This document shows, one piece after another, positions 37,432-47,900 of a DNA stretch of 64,000 nt. Source of the DNA: Tubiluchus corallicola (Eukaryota > Priapulida > Priapulimorpha > Priapulimorphida > Tubiluchidae); the NCBI GenBank assembly GCA_030141605.1, contig JAQGDQ010000882.1:20644-84643 (forward strand). Reading direction: 5' to 3'. The notes below the pieces were generated by a model, which saw nothing but the letters and a program-made list of their open reading frames with translations, searched no databases and had not been told where the DNA came from. The position numbers and the translations under genes were made by a program. Every line of letters begins with the position of its first letter. Position 1 is the stretch's first letter.

Positions 37432-39498
37432 ATGACTGATCCTTCAAACCAAATTCAGTTGAGAAAACTTGAACTTAAAAATAAAAAGCAAGAAGAATTA
37501 AGAGATATTCTTCGTGAAAGAGGGTTGATAGTTCATGGTAATAAAGCTGAATTAGTCACAAGGATAATTGAAGATGAGCACAGCAAGTGCATTGCAAGTG
37601 CAATGCATGAGTGCAGTGCATTGCAAGCAGCAAGCACTCATGACAAGGAAGCCGGAACTGATGCGGATGAAAAATCAGCAAAAGCAACTTCAGAGCGGAA
37701 AAGCAAGCATAGCGCAAAGGGAGCTAAGAGGGATTCTCTATTCGCATCTTCCAAGACAGCTTCAAAGATGAGTGAGAGAAAGTTACGACTTAATGAACTG
37801 AAAATACAAGAGCAGGAATTAAAGCTGCAAGCAATGAAAATAAGGCATGAACGTTTGCAGAGTGAATTCTCAGGTGAGCAGAAGTCGCAGGTAACTGACA
37901 TTAAACCAGCCTATTATGTGGCGCCACCTGTTGCCGAAAAATGGACTAAACAGAAGGTCGCTGAATGGTTGAAGCAATCTGAAGACGTATCTGCAGATTT
38001 GCAACAAATAAGTGGAAAGTTTGAAGGCTCCAATAGTACAAATAAATACAAAACGCAAGCCTTCGTAACTCTTGCAACAAATGACAAGTATGCTTTAGGC
38101 GCTCTAGTTTTAGCAAGCAGCCTGCGTCGTGTCAGTACAGCTCGTTACTTAACTGTCATGGTTACAAATAATATATCGCAAAATATGATGAGGCATCTTC
38201 GCGATAAATTTGACTATGTTCAACTAGTTGAAACAATAGATGGTAATGATCCTGAAAACCTGTATTTATTAGGAAGACCTGAGCTGAACGTAACCTATAC
38301 CAAATTACATTGTTGGCGCCTCACACAATTTAGCAAGTGTATTTTCTTGGACGCCGATACGTTGGTCCTGCAAAACATTGATGAACTCTTCCAAAGAAAA
38401 GAGTTTTCAGCAGCACCTGACGTCGGATGGCCCGACTGTTTTAATAGCGGCGTGTTTGTGTTTCAGCCAAGTATAGACACGTTCAATCAACTTGTTTCGT
38501 TTGCGACGTCTACGGCTAGCACGTTTGACGGAGTTGACCGAGGGATGCTAAACCAGTACTTTAGTAATTGGGCTACAGTGGCTCTACCTATGGGCGAGGC
38601 TAGGTACGAATCAAGAATGTTCAGCGAGTGGTTTCATATTTACAATGCTGACGTTATGCCTATGTTACATGAGCAACGTATAAGCAATGAAGCGCGATAT
38701 AATTTCCGTGATTTTAAAAACTTGCCCGCGGATGACTTAAATGTTTCAGCACCCACATTTGCCCCCGGGTTTCCAAGTAAAAGCGTGAGCCTTTGCTCAA
38801 CCTCATACGTAGGCAAACATAAACAACTGCCAGCAACGTCGGCTATAGATGAACCTACTCGCGGATTGCAATGGATGGACCAATCTCAGGACATGACAGC
38901 ATTCATGAATATCATGCGTGAAGGACAGCGTCAGCAAATGAACATGTATAATGCCATGCAGCTTCCTGCGGTTGAGCTTGAAAAATGTGATGGCAATGTG
39001 ATGCATTTCTGGCGTTTTATTAAGCGCTTCGAGGCCAGTGTAGAGAATTACACAGAAGATGAGGCAGCAAAACACACAAGGTTACTACAACTCTGCACTG
39101 GAAGAGCTAAGGCTGTCGTGGAAAGTTGGCATTATATGGATCCCCATATGGCCTTTAGACGTGCTAAGTATTTGCTAACAGAACGGTTTGGATCTCCCTA
39201 CATGGTAACTCAGGCTTGGTTGGATAAAAATAACAATTTTAGTTGTATAAAAATACAGGAGCCAGAAAAGTTACAGGAGTTCTCAGATGCACTTGTTGGG
39301 TGTATTGAAACATTAAAATGCATGAACAATTTGAGTGAAATCAATACTCAATCCGGTTTACTGCAAATTATTAGAAAGCTGCCATATAAGTTCCAAGACA
39401 AATGGAAGGATGTTGTGTGCCGGTTACTGAAGACGCAAAACAGGAACCCATCCATATATGATGCAGTTGACTTTGTGAAAAAGCAGCAGAGAAGATGA
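37432..39498 (+). CDS. Gag of BEL/Pao element with in-frame glycogenin-like domain
   Basis: The 688-codon frame begins with a SAP-like helix-loop-helix (about residues 15-49, [20 protein letters not shown]), a nucleic-acid-binding module, then a charged coiled-coil stretch (to ~145). Residues 209-382 are glycogenin-like (separate entry). Residues 511-688 are a BEL/Pao Gag domain of the DUF1759 kind ([19 protein letters not shown], then a helix-rich part with LLTERFG). Gag would build the particle. The TGA at 39496 comes before the zinc knuckles, which follow in another frame, so the natural Gag-Pol frame was probably broken here by a one- or two-base change. The start at 37432 is the first ATG in frame, 222 bp after the 5' LTR. 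Confidence 0.9.
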   Translation: MTDPSNQIQLRKLELKNKKQEELRDILRERGLIVHGNKAELVTRIIEDEHSKCIASAMHECSALQAASTHDKEAGTDADEKSAKATSERKSKHSAKGAKRDSLFASSKTASKMSERKLRLNELKIQEQELKLQAMKIRHERLQSEFSGEQKSQVTDIKPAYYVAPPVAEKWTKQKVAEWLKQSEDVSADLQQISGKFEGSNSTNKYKTQAFVTLATNDKYALGALVLASSLRRVSTARYLTVMVTNNISQNMMRHLRDKFDYVQLVETIDGNDPENLYLLGRPELNVTYTKLHCWRLTQFSKCIFLDADTLVLQNIDELFQRKEFSAAPDVGWPDCFNSGVFVFQPSIDTFNQLVSFATSTASTFDGVDRGMLNQYFSNWATVALPMGEARYESRMFSEWFHIYNADVMPMLHEQRISNEARYNFRDFKNLPADDLNVSAPTFAPGFPSKSVSLCSTSYVGKHKQLPATSAIDEPTRGLQWMDQSQDMTAFMNIMREGQRQQMNMYNAMQLPAVELEKCDGNVMHFWRFIKRFEASVENYTEDEAAKHTRLLQLCTGRAKAVVESWHYMDPHMAFRRAKYLLTERFGSPYMVTQAWLDKNNNFSCIKIQEPEKLQEFSDALVGCIETLKCMNNLSEINTQSGLLQIIRKLPYKFQDKWKDVVCRLLKTQNRNPSIYDAVDFVKKQQRR
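38056..38577 (+). other. Glycogenin-type GT8 glycosyltransferase segment inside Gag
   Basis: Glycogenin starts glycogen synthesis by adding glucose from UDP-glucose to itself. Residues 209-382 of the Gag frame follow the N-terminal ~170 residues of animal glycogenin: [19 protein letters not shown] at the start, TKLHCW, the metal-binding DxD as FLDADTLVL (Asp307, Asp309), [20 protein letters not shown], and [13 protein letters not shown] with both conserved Asp. Identity to my knowledge of vertebrate glycogenin is well over half in these blocks. It is continuous, without introns, so capture from a spliced mRNA is likely. After SNWAT the similarity stops where the self-glucosylated Tyr and a later His ligand should follow. 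A weaker match ([14 protein letters not shown], residues ~398-412) may be the C-terminal helix, implying an internal deletion. As it stands a normal glycogenin activity is doubtful; UDP-sugar binding is possible. Confidence 0.93.
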
Positions 39499-39517
39499 AT
39501 CATCCAGTATAGGAGAA

Positions 39518-39736
39518 TTGTATAACAATGGCCCAAAGAGAGTAAAGCAAAGCAGTGCAGCCAAAAACTTTGCCAGCATTTCTAAAAATATTGCAACTCC
39601 TGGTGCTTCTACGCAAGTTATAAGGGTGAAAGAACGCAATTTAGAAGAGAGCAAGAAGCCAGGAAACAATGCCAAACAATGCTTGTTGTGTAACTCGGCT
39701 GAGCATGTATCATTACAAAAATGCAAAAAGATTTAG
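39518..39736 (+). pseudogene. Gag C-terminal / zinc-knuckle piece in a shifted frame
   Basis: This 72-codon frame is one base out of register with the preceding Gag and continues it: a basic linker and then a CxxC knuckle (CLLCNSAEHVSLQKC). It then leaves the frame of the main pol ORF. The two frame changes on either side mark damage or assembly errors in this copy. Confidence 0.7.
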
Positions 39737-42662
39737 CACGATGAATGACATGGAGAAATTGGCATACACAAGGAAAGAACGTTTGTGCTACAATTGCCTG
39801 GCTAAAGGGAGACACAGAGCCTACCAGTGTACAAAACCCCCCTGCGATGTGGATGGATGCAACCGGAAACACTCTTCCTTACTTCACCATGCATTAGAAA
39901 GAAATGCACAAGCACAGCAGAACAATGCAGCTAGCCAAACGGATATGGATCGGCAAAGCACAACTCGAGCAGTTTCGTGTCTAAATAAAGCTTCCCGCAG
40001 AGTCACAAAGGCGGCGTTACCAGTAGTGCCAGTCTTAGTACATGTAGAAGTGAAAAGACCTGTAAAAACATTGGCATTATTAGATCCAGGTTCTACAAAC
40101 ACCTTTTGTTCGAAAGCACTGTTTAATCAACTTGGAGCCAAAGGAAAAGAAAATGTTCTGTTGTTAACTACTATAGAGAAGAAACATAGCAGGACAGACA
40201 CAATGGTAACTAGCATGACAGTCATGAGGATGGATAGAAACAACCATATAGAGCTCCCTTGTGTATTTGTTCGGCCTACTCTCATGTTAGATGTTCAATC
40301 TCTAGCAACGCATGAAGATGTGATAAAATGGCCGCATCTCCGAGACTTAGATGATGTTCTAATGAGCATAGAGGAGAAAGATCAAATGGAATTAGGTCTC
40401 TTGATTGGTCAAGATGTCGGTGAAGCATTAATTCCCCTTGAAGTAAGGACGGGGGAAAAGGACGCCCCATATGCCATTAGAACCAAACTAGGTTGGACGC
40501 TTAATGGCCCTATAGGGGGCGGTAGAGTCAATATGTCAGTAGCAAATAACATGATTTTAACAAACGGAATGCAGAACCAGGATGAAAAACTGCAAAACCT
40601 TGTTGAGAGATTTTGGAAATTGGACAGTGTAGATGACGATGGACGTCTGTCCAGAGAAGACATTAAAGTACTAGACATTTGGGAGAAATCAATCACAAAA
40701 CGAGGTGACCATTATGAACTGCAGATACCATTCAAAGAGGAAAAATGCAAATTACCAAATAGCCGGGAGATGGCAGAAAAGAGGCTGGCTAGTTTGGGCA
40801 CCAGACTAAACAAGAATCTAAAATTACATGAAAAATACACCGAGGAAATGAATGATTTACTTAGAAAGGGATATGCGGAGAAGGTTGAAGAAGCAGACGA
40901 CCAAGATGTCACAATGAAATGGTATCTCCCACATTTTCCTGTTTATAATGAAAATAAGCCTGACAAAACTCGGATAGTTTTCGATTGTGGAGCGAAATGT
41001 GATGGCATCTCGCTGAACATATTAGCATTACAGGGACCTGATCTGACCAACACACTTCTTGGAGTATTATTGCGATTCAGGGAGAAGCCCGTTGGAATGA
41101 TGGCAGACATAGTGGGCATGTTTCATCAAGTCTTCGTTGCTCCTCAGAACAGAGACATGCTACGCTTCCTGTGGTGGCCAGATGGACAATTGGATAAACC
41201 ACCACAAACTTATAGGATGACAGTGCATTTATTTGGAGGGGTTTGGTCCCCGAGTGCAGCATCCTTTGCAGTCAGGCGCACGGCAACAGATAATGTGGAA
41301 AACTTCGACTGTGGGGCAGTCAGTACTGTGCTGCGCAATTTCTATGTTGATGACTGCTTGAAATCCGTGGATACAGCAGAGCAAGCTATTAACCTGATTT
41401 CTTGCTTGTCTGCATTACTTGCCAAGGGAGGCTTTTGTTTAACCAAATGGACCAGCAATATCAAGCAGGTTTTGGCAGAAGTCCCAGAAGAGCACAGAGG
41501 CAAACTGGTTCAAAATTTAGACTTGGCTCATGATCCACTTCCCATTGAGCGTGCCCTTGGGGTCAAATGGGAGGTCGAAGGAGACACCTTTGGAATCCAG
41601 GTCAAAACTAGGGATAAACCTCACACCAGACGAGGACTTCTAAGCTCACTGGCTTCGGTATACGATCCCCTAGGAATGGTAAACCCATTTGTTTTGCAAG
41701 CAAAATTGCTTTTCCAAGATGAATGCCGCATCAAAACGAAGTCTTGGGATGATAAATTGGAGGATGCCACTGAGAAAAAATGGATTAAATGGAAGAGCGA
41801 ATGCCAACTTCTAGAGAGTTTCAAAATGAGCCGTTGTGTGAAGCCTTGTGATTTTGGCACGGTTTTGACAAGTGAACTGCACCACTTTTGTGATGCATCG
41901 CAATATGCATACGGAGCTGTTAGTTATATACGTTTAACGAATGACTGTGGTTCAGTTCATGTATCATTCCTAATGGCAAAGTCTCGACTAGCGCCAATTA
42001 AGGGTCTCACAATACCCAGACTGGAGCTGTGTTCAGCAGTACTAGCAGCAACAATGGACAAAATCCTAAGAGACAAGTTGTCTTTATACATAGATTCCTC
42101 AACTTTCTGGACTGATAGTGTCATAGTTCTGCAATATATAAGAAACACCACAAAACGGTTTCACACGTTTGTGCAGAACAGAGTGACTCAGATTCTTGAA
42201 GTTTCATCTCCCATGCAGTGGCGTCGTGTAAATTCACTGGAGAACCCTGCTGACGACGTCTCCCGTGGGATGGATGCGGCTTCCTTGATAGCCTTGGAAA
42301 GATGGAAGCATGGACCAAGCTTTCTGCTAGAAACTGAAGAACATTGGCCGCAACTGAACATAGATGCAGAGAAAGACTGGATAGAAAACGACAAGGAAGT
42401 CAAGAAAGTGGTTACAGTTAACAACATTGAAGCGAAAAGTGAAGCAGATGTAGATGTCATCAATCAGCTGATAACGCATTACTCATCGCTATATCGATTA
42501 AAGAGAGCGGTAGCATGGATACTGAGAGTCAAAAGAACACTTCTAGCTAAAATTAAAGGAAAAGATCTCACTGAACTGGCTCACCTGACAAAGCCTGAAC
42601 TGGATGAAGCCTTACACGACATGTACAACGAGAATGCTTTGGTGTTGAACGTAGAGCATTAA
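39669..42662 (+). pseudogene. BEL/Pao Pol: zinc knuckle, protease, reverse transcriptase, RNase H
   Basis: This is a 997-codon frame whose first ~15 codons overlap the shifted Gag piece. A second knuckle-like cluster (CYNCLAKGRHRAYQC) is followed by an aspartic protease motif LALLDPGSTNTF (Asp139; the usual DSG reads DPG here), a reverse transcriptase with FVAPQNRDMLRFLWW and the catalytic FYVDD (559-562), and a BEL-type RNase H with HFCDASQYAYGAV (Asp742). It would copy the RNA genome into DNA. The frame stops at 42660 just before the integrase, which continues in a different frame. RT and RNase H themselves look undamaged. Confidence 0.93.
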
Positions 42663-42718
42663 AGTCAAAGGATCAGCATGTCGCAAAGTCAAGCACCTTA
42701 TACAGACTAAATCCATTT

Positions 42719-43102
42719 ATGGACGAAAAGTGTGTCCTGCGTATTGGAGGCCGCCTGAAGAGATTAACCATGAATAGAGAAGTAAAGCATCCAATTATTC
42801 TACCTAAAGGTCATAGACTTTCTCGGCTTATTGTAAAACAATTCCATGAAGAGAATGGTCATGTTGGAAGAGACCATGTAATGGCATTGGTAAGAGCAAA
42901 GTTCTGGATCGTAGGCATAAGAGTGATTGCTCGACAAGTTTGCCATGAATGTAGAGAATGCCGACTACGTCATTCGCAACCTATGAAGCAGAAGATGGCT
43001 GACTTGTCGAAAGAGAGGATTGAATGCACTGATGTGTTCTCTGTGGTTGGAGTGGACTGTTTTGGTCCTTTTCTTGTCAGACGTGGCAGAGTAGAAGTAT
43101 AA
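42719..43102 (+). pseudogene. Integrase N-terminal part (HHCC zinc domain, first catalytic Asp)
   Basis: It has the His-His-Cys-Cys zinc-binding arrangement (HEENGHVGRDH and CHECREC) and the first catalytic Asp in VVGVDCFGPF (codon at 43055). It is in a frame different from RT and ends at a TAA (43100-43102) in the middle of the catalytic core. The same frame resumes directly afterwards, so the stop is a point mutation. Confidence 0.9.
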
Positions 43103-43153
43103 CGCTATGGAGCACTATTTACGTGTCTCTCAACTAGAAGCATCCACTTAGAA

Positions 43154-43930
43154 GTGCTATACGCCATGACAACAGACTCTTTCATCAAAGCTTTACACAG
43201 ATTCTGCAGTAGGAAAGGAAATCCCACCAAGATTAAATCAGATTGCGGAACGAATTTTGTGGGTGCAGACAAAGAGCTGAAGAAGTCACTGTTGGAATGG
43301 AATCAGGACGTAATAAGCAATGAACTACTGCAGAAAGATATTGAGTGGGAGTTTAACCCTCCAAGTGCACCTCATATGGGAGGAATATGGGAAGCTATGA
43401 TAAAAAGAGTAAAGAAAGTGTTACAGTCAGTAATGATGGAGCAAATCACCGATGATGAAGGTCTACACACACTATTTTGCATAGTGGAAAACATTATCAA
43501 TAGCAGGCCTCTAACGACACTTTCTGATGATCCTGCAGACTTTAACCCTTTGACGCCAAATCACCTTTTGCAGATTCATTGTGAAACCAGCTTACCACCT
43601 GGCAAATTTGTTTCGGCAGACATCTACAGAAAGAAGTGGCGGCAGATTCAGCATTTAGCAAATGTCTTCTGGCATCGATGGCGAACTGAGTATTTGCCAA
43701 TGTTACAGTACCGCTCTAAATGGAACAAAGAGAGAACGAACATCCAAGATGGAGATGTCGTTCTCATCATGGACAATGCTCCCAGAAATTGCTGGCTGCT
43801 AGGGCGCGTGATTGAAAGACATTTTAGCAATGATGGATTAGTCAGAAGTGTCACCCTCAAGACCAAGGATGGATTTCTACGAAGACCCATCCACAAGCTC
43901 TGCCTGTTAGAAAGTGTATATGATAATTAG
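43154..43930 (+). pseudogene. Integrase core and C-terminal part
   Basis: This continues the integrase in the same frame after the internal stop. It holds the second catalytic Asp (KSDCGTNFVGA, codon at 43241) and the catalytic Glu (HMGGIWEAMIKRVKK, codon at 43391), about 49 residues apart, followed by the BEL-type C-terminal domain (DVVLIMDNAPRNCWLLGRV). The frame stops at 43928, 83 bp before the 3' LTR; there is no env-like frame. Confidence 0.92.
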
Positions 43931-44000
43931 TTTTGTTAGTAATTGACACATTACTTAAAATGTTAATTAAAGGAGAAAATGTAAATGCTAAAAGGGAGCA

Positions 44001-44013
44001 TTTAAGGGGGCGG
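44001..44013 (+). other. Probable polypurine tract
   Basis: TTTAAGGGGGCGG lies directly against the 3' LTR, the expected place of the plus-strand primer in LTR elements. Confidence 0.6.
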
Positions 44014-44453
44014 TGTGCTGATTTATTTAAACTTGTGTTGCCCCCTCTTTTCTGTTATAAACTGGTTTCTTTTTAAACAGGTCATGTGACCAGTCTTTTA
44101 CCTGTATACTTACCTGTAGATTGGAGTAACTCAGGCGTTCACACACTGCAGTTACAGATTGTTTAGCATCATTCATAGATTTGTTGTTATAATTTCACAA
44201 TTACACTTATAGAAGATCACCATGTAAGTTGATTTATTAATTTCTTAAATCTTGAACCTTTGTTTATTAAAAAGACTAAAGATTAGATTTTATAATTTGC
44301 GTAAAACTTTGTTAAAGTTAATTAGATAAATTTGGTTTAGATTTCGCAGTAAAATTGAGCAAAATTATATAAAATTATTTTATTTGTTTTCAGATTAAAC
44401 GATACAAGCTACACAATTATGTTGTTGGAGTTTTTTTATAAGAAGGTAGCACA
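44014..44453 (+). repeat. 3' LTR (440 bp)
   Basis: Matches the 5' LTR end to end, with about 18 differences by eye, and ends AGCACA before the TACTA target duplication. Confidence 0.95.
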
Positions 44454-44932
44454 TACTAATTGTGTTAAAATGTATACTTTTTATCGGACTTGAACATGGG
44501 TTAGTATATGAAAAATCATCCTGTCTTCCTATATATCATGATAGGACTGGATCAGATGGTTTCACAACATGATCAGCTATAGATCAGCTACAATTATACA
44601 CGTTTTCTTGTCAAATGATATTGTTAGGTCAGTAGCTCCTGGGGTTAAGACATAAATTATGTCAAGATATGTATACTATATGTAAATTATGTATACTTTT
44701 TATCGGACTTGAACATGGGGTAGGATATGAAAAATCGTTCTGTCTTTCTTTAAATCATCTAAACTACCAGAAATATAATTGACCATAAACAACTGCATAG
44801 ATCATACGGCAATGCAAGTGGCTATAATGCACAGAACGCACGTGATCACACAATAAGCATTGATAAAACACACATTAGCCGGAATCACAAAGGCATCGAT
44901 TTCGTCTTCGAAACCTGAACCTAGTAACGAGG
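44454..44932. repeat. Family D repeat remains and MDM1 3' flank
   Basis: TATACTTTTTATCGGACTTG occurs at about 44472 and again at 44691, showing local duplication of the family D repeat that the retrotransposon entered. The 3'UTR of MDM1 should also lie here; a clear poly(A) signal on the minus strand was not found. Confidence 0.5.
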
Positions 44933-47900
44933 TCACGTCGGTGGCGACCAGGCGCCGCCTTCGCCGCTCTTTTCCGCGTCCGGTTTGCCCCAGAACTCGT
45001 CTCGGTGCTTCCGAGCACGTTTTAGCACCTCCGAAGCCAGACTGCTGCTGGAGGCGAGAGACATCGTGGAGACCGACATGACGTCTTCTCTGTTATCTGA
45101 AAGAGCAAAAACAATCACATCATGCAACTTGATATAAATAAAGTAAAGCAGTACTATTACTAGGTAGACTTCATTGGTTTCAACATTTAGGTCAATCAGG
45201 CTAATAGAATTAGTCTGGGGCGTATCAAGACTTTACGACGCCCTAGGCTAATAGTTCTGTCCCGCCCATTACAATTAAAGCAGTACTATTACTAGGTAGA
45301 CTTCATTGGTTTCAACATTTAGGTCAATCGGGCTAATAGAGTTACTCTGGGGCGTATCAAGACTTTACGACGCCCTAGGCTAATAGTTCTGTCCCGCCCA
45401 TGTCTATTGCGAATTTATTATCGTTTATGTAACAAGCAGATCAAACAATTACTTGTGGTGTATTAGAAACACTACAAACCTAGTTTCTAAGCGGTCATCA
45501 TTAATTACATGTATTTGCATAGCGCTTGCATTCAAGCAGGATGCGCAACTGCTTTGTTGCGTAATACCTTGCATCTGTTACCTTGCACCTGTTCATTATG
45601 TGGCACGGATATAGCAGCTGAGCTCACTAACTGCCTGATAAAAACTTTACATGAATATAGAGGGATACAAATTTTCCAAAAATAGGAGTTTTTTCTAAAA
45701 CGTGACACCACTGAAACTAAGGCGCCCTATGCTATAGCCTAGGTAGCCTATTGGTTAATACGCCACTGGAGTTACTTGCAACGGCCTGCTGATACTATAT
45801 TTCAATAGTTCAGAGGTGTTCAGTTGTGATGTAGTGCACACGTTTGAGAGCTCATGTGTGAGCACTGCGGTAAACTTAAAATTTCAAGCACAAACTTAAT
45901 ATTTGCTGAGCTTTTATACGGTAGTACTATATTTCAATAGTTCAGAGATGTTCAGTTGTGATGTAGTGCACACGTTTGAGAGATCATGTGTGAGCACTCT
46001 GGTAAACTTAAAATTTCAGGATTAAACTTAATATTTGCTGAGCTTTTATACGGCAGTAGTATATTTCAATAGTTCAGAGGTGTTCAGTTGTGATGTAGTG
46101 CACACGTTTGAGAGCTCATGTGTGAGCACTCCGGTAAACTTAAAATTTCAGGATTAAACTTAATATTTGCTGAGCTATTATACGGCAGTAGTATATTTGA
46201 ATAGTTCAGAGGTGTTCAGTTGTGATGTAGTGCACACGTTTGAGAGCTCAAGTGTGAGCTCTGCGGTAAACTTAAAATTTCAGGATTAAACTTAATATTT
46301 GCTGAACTTTTATATGCCAGTATCATATTTCAATTTTTGCTTTCGCAAACGCGTTCAACATGCTCTATGAACGTTTGTGCTGTTTAAAATCATGTTCAGT
46401 TGTGACGTCATCACTAACTGGTGTCAACCGCCATTAATTAAGTTTTTAACCTACTACTTAATTATCAGAAGCACTTTGGCATTATCATAGGCATTAAAAT
46501 ACGCAATATAAAAAGCGCACACAGTTTGCAGTGGCTGACCGCCACACGGGTCCGATCAATTTGCACACTCGTCTGTGATTGGTTGATTCGATCGCAGCCT
46601 ACCTACCCGTATCTAGCGGCTCGTGGAGTTCGGATAGATTTAAGTATTTATGTTCCTCAACCCTTTGCTTCTGAGGCTGCTGGGCTTTTCCAAGTGGCCG
46701 CGTGGCCGCATACAAAGGCGGTCGATGAACCTTCCTCTTCATTGGCGACCGTTTCGGACTGGCGGGCGTGGGCGCACTCGAGGCTTCCGAAAATGCATCT
46801 GTAGATCAATTATCAATCAATTGTGATTGTAAATCAATCAATCAATGATTTGGCTTGCAAACCAAAATCGTTCATAAGTCAACACAGCTAAAAGTACGTT
46901 ATGATGCTTCAAAGTAGAATGTAACAAAAACTTGGTTTAATATTAATTTCTTGTTTTTTTATATAAGCAAACTTTAAATATATTGAACATCAATATTGTA
47001 GTATCAAAATTATCAAGAACATGATAAAAAATACTAAAAATTAAATTTAATAACCGCTGCCTACTTTAACTAGTACTTTAACTCTGCCCTCTAACTAGTA
47101 CTGCAATTGTAAAAAAAACTTGTATTTTCAAACTCCGATTGTAGCTCGTGGAAGCAGTCATTTTGCTTCAGGTTTTTCCTGTTCACAAACCTAGATCCAT
47201 CAGGAAGAGCCATCTACTGGATTGATACATAAGTTCAATGTGTTCTTGTAAAGTCCCTAGCAACCAACATTTGTACGGTTGCTAAGTGTTTTGTAGAAAT
47301 GTGACAAAAACAATGGCTGACTTTAACAGTGATTTTCTCAAGATTATGTTTTTCATTGTGCAGCCTGCACCTCAACTTCAACGTGGATTATCTCAGCTTA
47401 GAAATAACACAGAGCGATGAACTTGGTATCAAAATGATCCTCATGAAATGGAGATTCAGGATATGTGAATAACTACAACAAGTTTCATTGCAGAGTTGTA
47501 GACAATTTTGCTATGCAAGAACACGCATAACCTGAAAGTCCTGATAGTTTATTCAACAGACAGTAGATGACAGCACCAACCTTACAAATCATAATAACAC
47601 AGAAATTTTATTTTCACAGGACGTTACTGTCGCCAGCTATGTAAATAAAAAACAACGAAAATTGCTAAGAACAAAACAAATACATCTAAACAAGAAAACA
47701 ACCAAACAAGTGAAGAAATGATCAGCAGGCAAACAGCTAGACAGACAGGCTAAAAAACGGAAAAATAATCACAAACCAAAAAGTGAAAAAAACAACAATC
47801 TTTAGATTTTAAAATTTGCTAAGAAATTCAAACAGCAAATCAATTTTATGGATATAATTAGTCCTATCTAAAATTATAATTTATTTTCCTATTTGTTTAT

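Larger units (their letters stand above)
36770..44453 (+). mobile_element. BEL/Pao LTR retrotransposon with a captured glycogenin segment
   Basis: A 7.7-kb element bounded by LTRs that begin TGTGCT and end AGCACA, flanked by the 5-bp target duplication TACTA (36765-36769 and 44454-44458). Its target was a family D repeat, whose other copies show the unoccupied sequence around GCAGTATTAATTGTG. Order inside is Gag (SAP-like region, glycogenin-like insert, DUF1759-type Gag), zinc knuckles, aspartic protease, reverse transcriptase, RNase H and integrase, which is the BEL/Pao order, with no envelope gene. Gag is one open frame, but pol carries frame changes near 39490, 39720 and 42650 and a stop codon at 43100, so this copy is not autonomous. 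LTR divergence of about 4% by eye suggests a moderately old insertion. Confidence 0.95.

Noticed and set aside
37432-39498. Ordinary host glycogenin gene exon in the retrotransposon interval
   Set aside because: The segment has no splice sites at its borders, is fused in frame with Gag on both sides and lies between the LTRs.
43931-44013. Envelope gene of a retrovirus-like BEL element
   Set aside because: Only 83 bp separate the integrase stop from the 3' LTR; no room for env.
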